DNA of 7,012 bases from Onstottus_B sp035558335 (lineage in GTDB: Bacteria > Acidobacteriota > Blastocatellia > UBA7656). Made by a program: the position numbers and the translations under genes. The stretch's first letter is position 1. Every line of letters starts with the position of its first letter. This document shows positions 6,068-7,012 of this stretch, piece by piece. The notes under the pieces were generated by a model. That model searched no databases and was not told the origin of the DNA. It worked only from the letters and a program-made list of their open reading frames with translations. The stretch is from NCBI GenBank assembly GCA_035558335.1, contig DATMCM010000449.1:1-7012 (forward strand), in the 5' to 3' direction.

Positions 6068-6171
6068 ATGTTTGCCCCAAAACCAGTGGTCCATCGCTCG
6101 CGGCTGGTTTCTTCAACCAAGTCGCGTCTCCTTCCCACCGGCCACCGAGCGCCGACCACCGACCACCGCTC
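6068..6171 (+). other. hisB-hisH spacer with small repeats
   Basis: This 104-bp gap has no gene. AAACCAG at 6080-6086 can pair with CTGGTTT at 6104-6110 (17-base loop). The end is C-rich and contains GACCACC twice in tandem (6154-6160, 6161-6167) immediately before the hisH ATG. No SD sequence is present, so hisH initiation must rely on other features of the mRNA. Confidence 0.6.
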
Positions 6172-6774
6172 ATGATCGCAATCATCGACTATGGAGTCGG
6201 AAATCTGCGAAGCGTCGAAAAGGCCTTCGAAGCCGTCGGAGCGCCTGCGGTCGTTACTGGTGATGCAGGCAGGATTCGCGAGGCCGGTCGGCTAGTGCTG
6301 CCAGGCGTCGGCGCGTTTGGCGAGTGCGCGCGCCGGCTTCGCGAGTCGGGTCTCGATCAACTGGTTGTCGAAGCGGCACAAACCGGCAAACCGATTCTCG
6401 GCTTATGTGTCGGGCTTCAGTTGATGTTCGATGAAGGCCGTGAGTTTGGCGTTCACAAGGGTCTGGGCTTGATGAGCGGGCGCGTAGTTCGGTTTCCGGA
6501 CAGCGGGCCTCACGTTCCTCAGATCGGGTGGAATCAGATCGAGGACGGAAAGCCCCATCCGTTGCTAAACGGTCTTGTCGATGGTACGTACTTTTACTTT
6601 GTTCACTCTTATCACGTCGAAGCCCATGATCCCGCCGACGTACTGGCCTGGACGGAGTACGGGATTCGTTATCCATCGGTCTGCGCGCGCGACACCGTTT
6701 GCGGCGTTCAGTTTCACCCCGAGAAGAGCCAGGACGCGGGTCTTCGGTTGCTCGGCAACTTCGCTGTGCTCTAG
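6172..6774 (+). CDS. hisH: Imidazole glycerol phosphate synthase, glutaminase subunit HisH
   Basis: This class I glutamine amidotransferase hydrolyses glutamine and channels ammonia to the cyclase HisF, forming IGP and AICAR from PRFAR. The 200-residue product has the canonical start MIAIIDYGVGNLRSVEKAF (1-19), LVLPGVGAFGEC (41-52) with the conserved PGVGAF loop, the nucleophile elbow GKPILGLCVGLQLMF (72-86, Cys79), PQIGWNQI (116-123) and FVHSYHVE (143-150). The remaining catalytic pair is in GVQFHPEKS (178-186; His182, Glu184). All triad residues are present, so it should be active if HisF is supplied. hisF and hisA, usual neighbours of hisH, are not found downstream: after the stop come a perfect 32-bp inverted repeat and a possible convergent gene. 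This is the last gene of the cluster. Confidence 0.97.
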   Translation: MIAIIDYGVGNLRSVEKAFEAVGAPAVVTGDAGRIREAGRLVLPGVGAFGECARRLRESGLDQLVVEAAQTGKPILGLCVGLQLMFDEGREFGVHKGLGLMSGRVVRFPDSGPHVPQIGWNQIEDGKPHPLLNGLVDGTYFYFVHSYHVEAHDPADVLAWTEYGIRYPSVCARDTVCGVQFHPEKSQDAGLRLLGNFAVL

Positions 6775-6802
6775 CAGGGAATAACAAGTGAATTGCTGGC
6801 CC

Positions 6803-6890
6803 TGTACGGGCGGCCCTCCGTGGCCGCCCCTCTTTGAGGTGCAGCACTCATTTGGCCGAAGAGGGGCGGCCACGGAGGGCCGCCCGTACA
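6803..6890. repeat. Perfect 32-bp inverted repeat at the end of the cluster
   Basis: Bases 6803-6834 and 6859-6890 are exact reverse complements (32 of 32), separated by 24 bases. The arms are very GC-rich, beginning TGTACGGGCGGCC and ending GCCCCTCTT. The loop contains a smaller foldback (6835-6841 with 6844-6850, allowing one bulged G). The RNA stem would be extremely stable and lies 28 bp after the hisH stop, between hisH and a possible convergent gene. It could act as a transcription or mRNA-decay barrier for both strands. No T-run follows on either strand, so it is not a canonical intrinsic terminator, and a dispersed repeat element is the better description. Confidence 0.95.
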
Positions 6891-6903
6891 AAGATCTACT
6901 TGA

Positions 6904-7012
6904 TCATCGTCGCTGTCCGGTTTGGATGGCGGACACTGGCGCACTCTTCAATCGGTCCAGCTCGCGCACAACGTTTTGCCAATCCTCTTTATCTTTCTTG
7001 GTGGCGATCGGC
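6904..7012 (-). CDS. Possible 3' end of a convergent gene, product unknown
   Basis: On the - strand a frame is open from the window edge to a TGA at 6904-6906, giving 35 residues. The visible stretch KKDKEDWQNVVRELDRLK is strongly charged and looks like an amphipathic helix, and it is followed by a polar tail ending TGQRR. Its composition is more protein-like than the + strand reading of the same bases, which is also open. It is too short to assign to a family. If real, it converges on hisH, with the 32-bp inverted repeat between them. Confidence 0.35.
   Translation of the reverse strand, partial: PIATKKDKEDWQNVVRELDRLKSAPVSAIQTGQRR

Noticed and set aside
6803..6900. Canonical rho-independent terminator
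   Set aside because: The stem is very strong, but neither strand has a T-run after it and each arm is 32 bp, much longer than usual.
6929..7012. + strand frame from an ATG at 6929 running off the window
   Set aside because: It is Ser/Thr-rich with no motif or SD, and the opposite strand reads more like protein. It cannot be fully excluded from so short a stretch.

Overview
The window is a bacterial histidine-biosynthesis gene cluster read entirely on the + strand. Its order is hisZ - hisG (short form) - hisD - hisC - small retropepsin-like aspartic protease - hisB - hisH. It is flanked and punctuated by non-coding repeat and hairpin DNA. The pairing of a short HisG with the HisRS-like regulatory subunit HisZ, the monofunctional HisB, the moderately high GC and the many intergenic inverted repeats suggest a non-model, probably free-living bacterium. 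The small clan AA protease beginning M-G-E-V with a DTGA active site is a type I associate with Acidobacteriota (Blastocatellia-like) and some other environmental phyla. That placement is an inference, as there is no rRNA or other marker here.

Layout. Positions 1-442 carry no credible gene. They hold a degenerate ~60-bp direct repeat (1-144), then a cluster of short hairpins with the recurring pattern AGCC..-loop-..GGCT (124-370), including a segment bounded by 12-bp perfect inverted repeats (148-330). hisZ (443-1543) and hisG (1631-2299) together make the hetero-octameric ATP phosphoribosyltransferase for step 1. hisD (2346-3638) performs the last two oxidations. A long imperfect inverted repeat (arms 3674-3706 and 3736-3768) separates hisD from hisC and runs into the apparent 5' extension of hisC, so hisC is best started at 3856. 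There its ATG overlaps the stop of a five-codon mini-ORF preceded by a Shine-Dalgarno (SD) sequence. The protease gene (4916-5365) overlaps the end of hisC and has an essentially perfect SD sequence inside hisC. hisB (5480-6067) follows an exact 18-bp tandem duplication. hisH (6172-6774) ends the cluster. A perfect 32-bp inverted repeat (6803-6834 / 6859-6890) lies beyond it, followed by what may be the 3' end of a convergent gene on the - strand.

Together the cluster encodes step 1 (HisZG), the IGP dehydratase (HisB), the aminotransferase (HisC), the dehydrogenase (HisD) and the glutaminase subunit (HisH) of IGP synthase. hisA, hisF, hisI/hisE and a histidinol-phosphate phosphatase are not in the window and must lie elsewhere. 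Most of the content is conventional. The items worth a second look are the protease gene embedded in the operon, the covarying hairpin family upstream, the long inverted repeats at gene boundaries and the mini-ORF at the hisC start.
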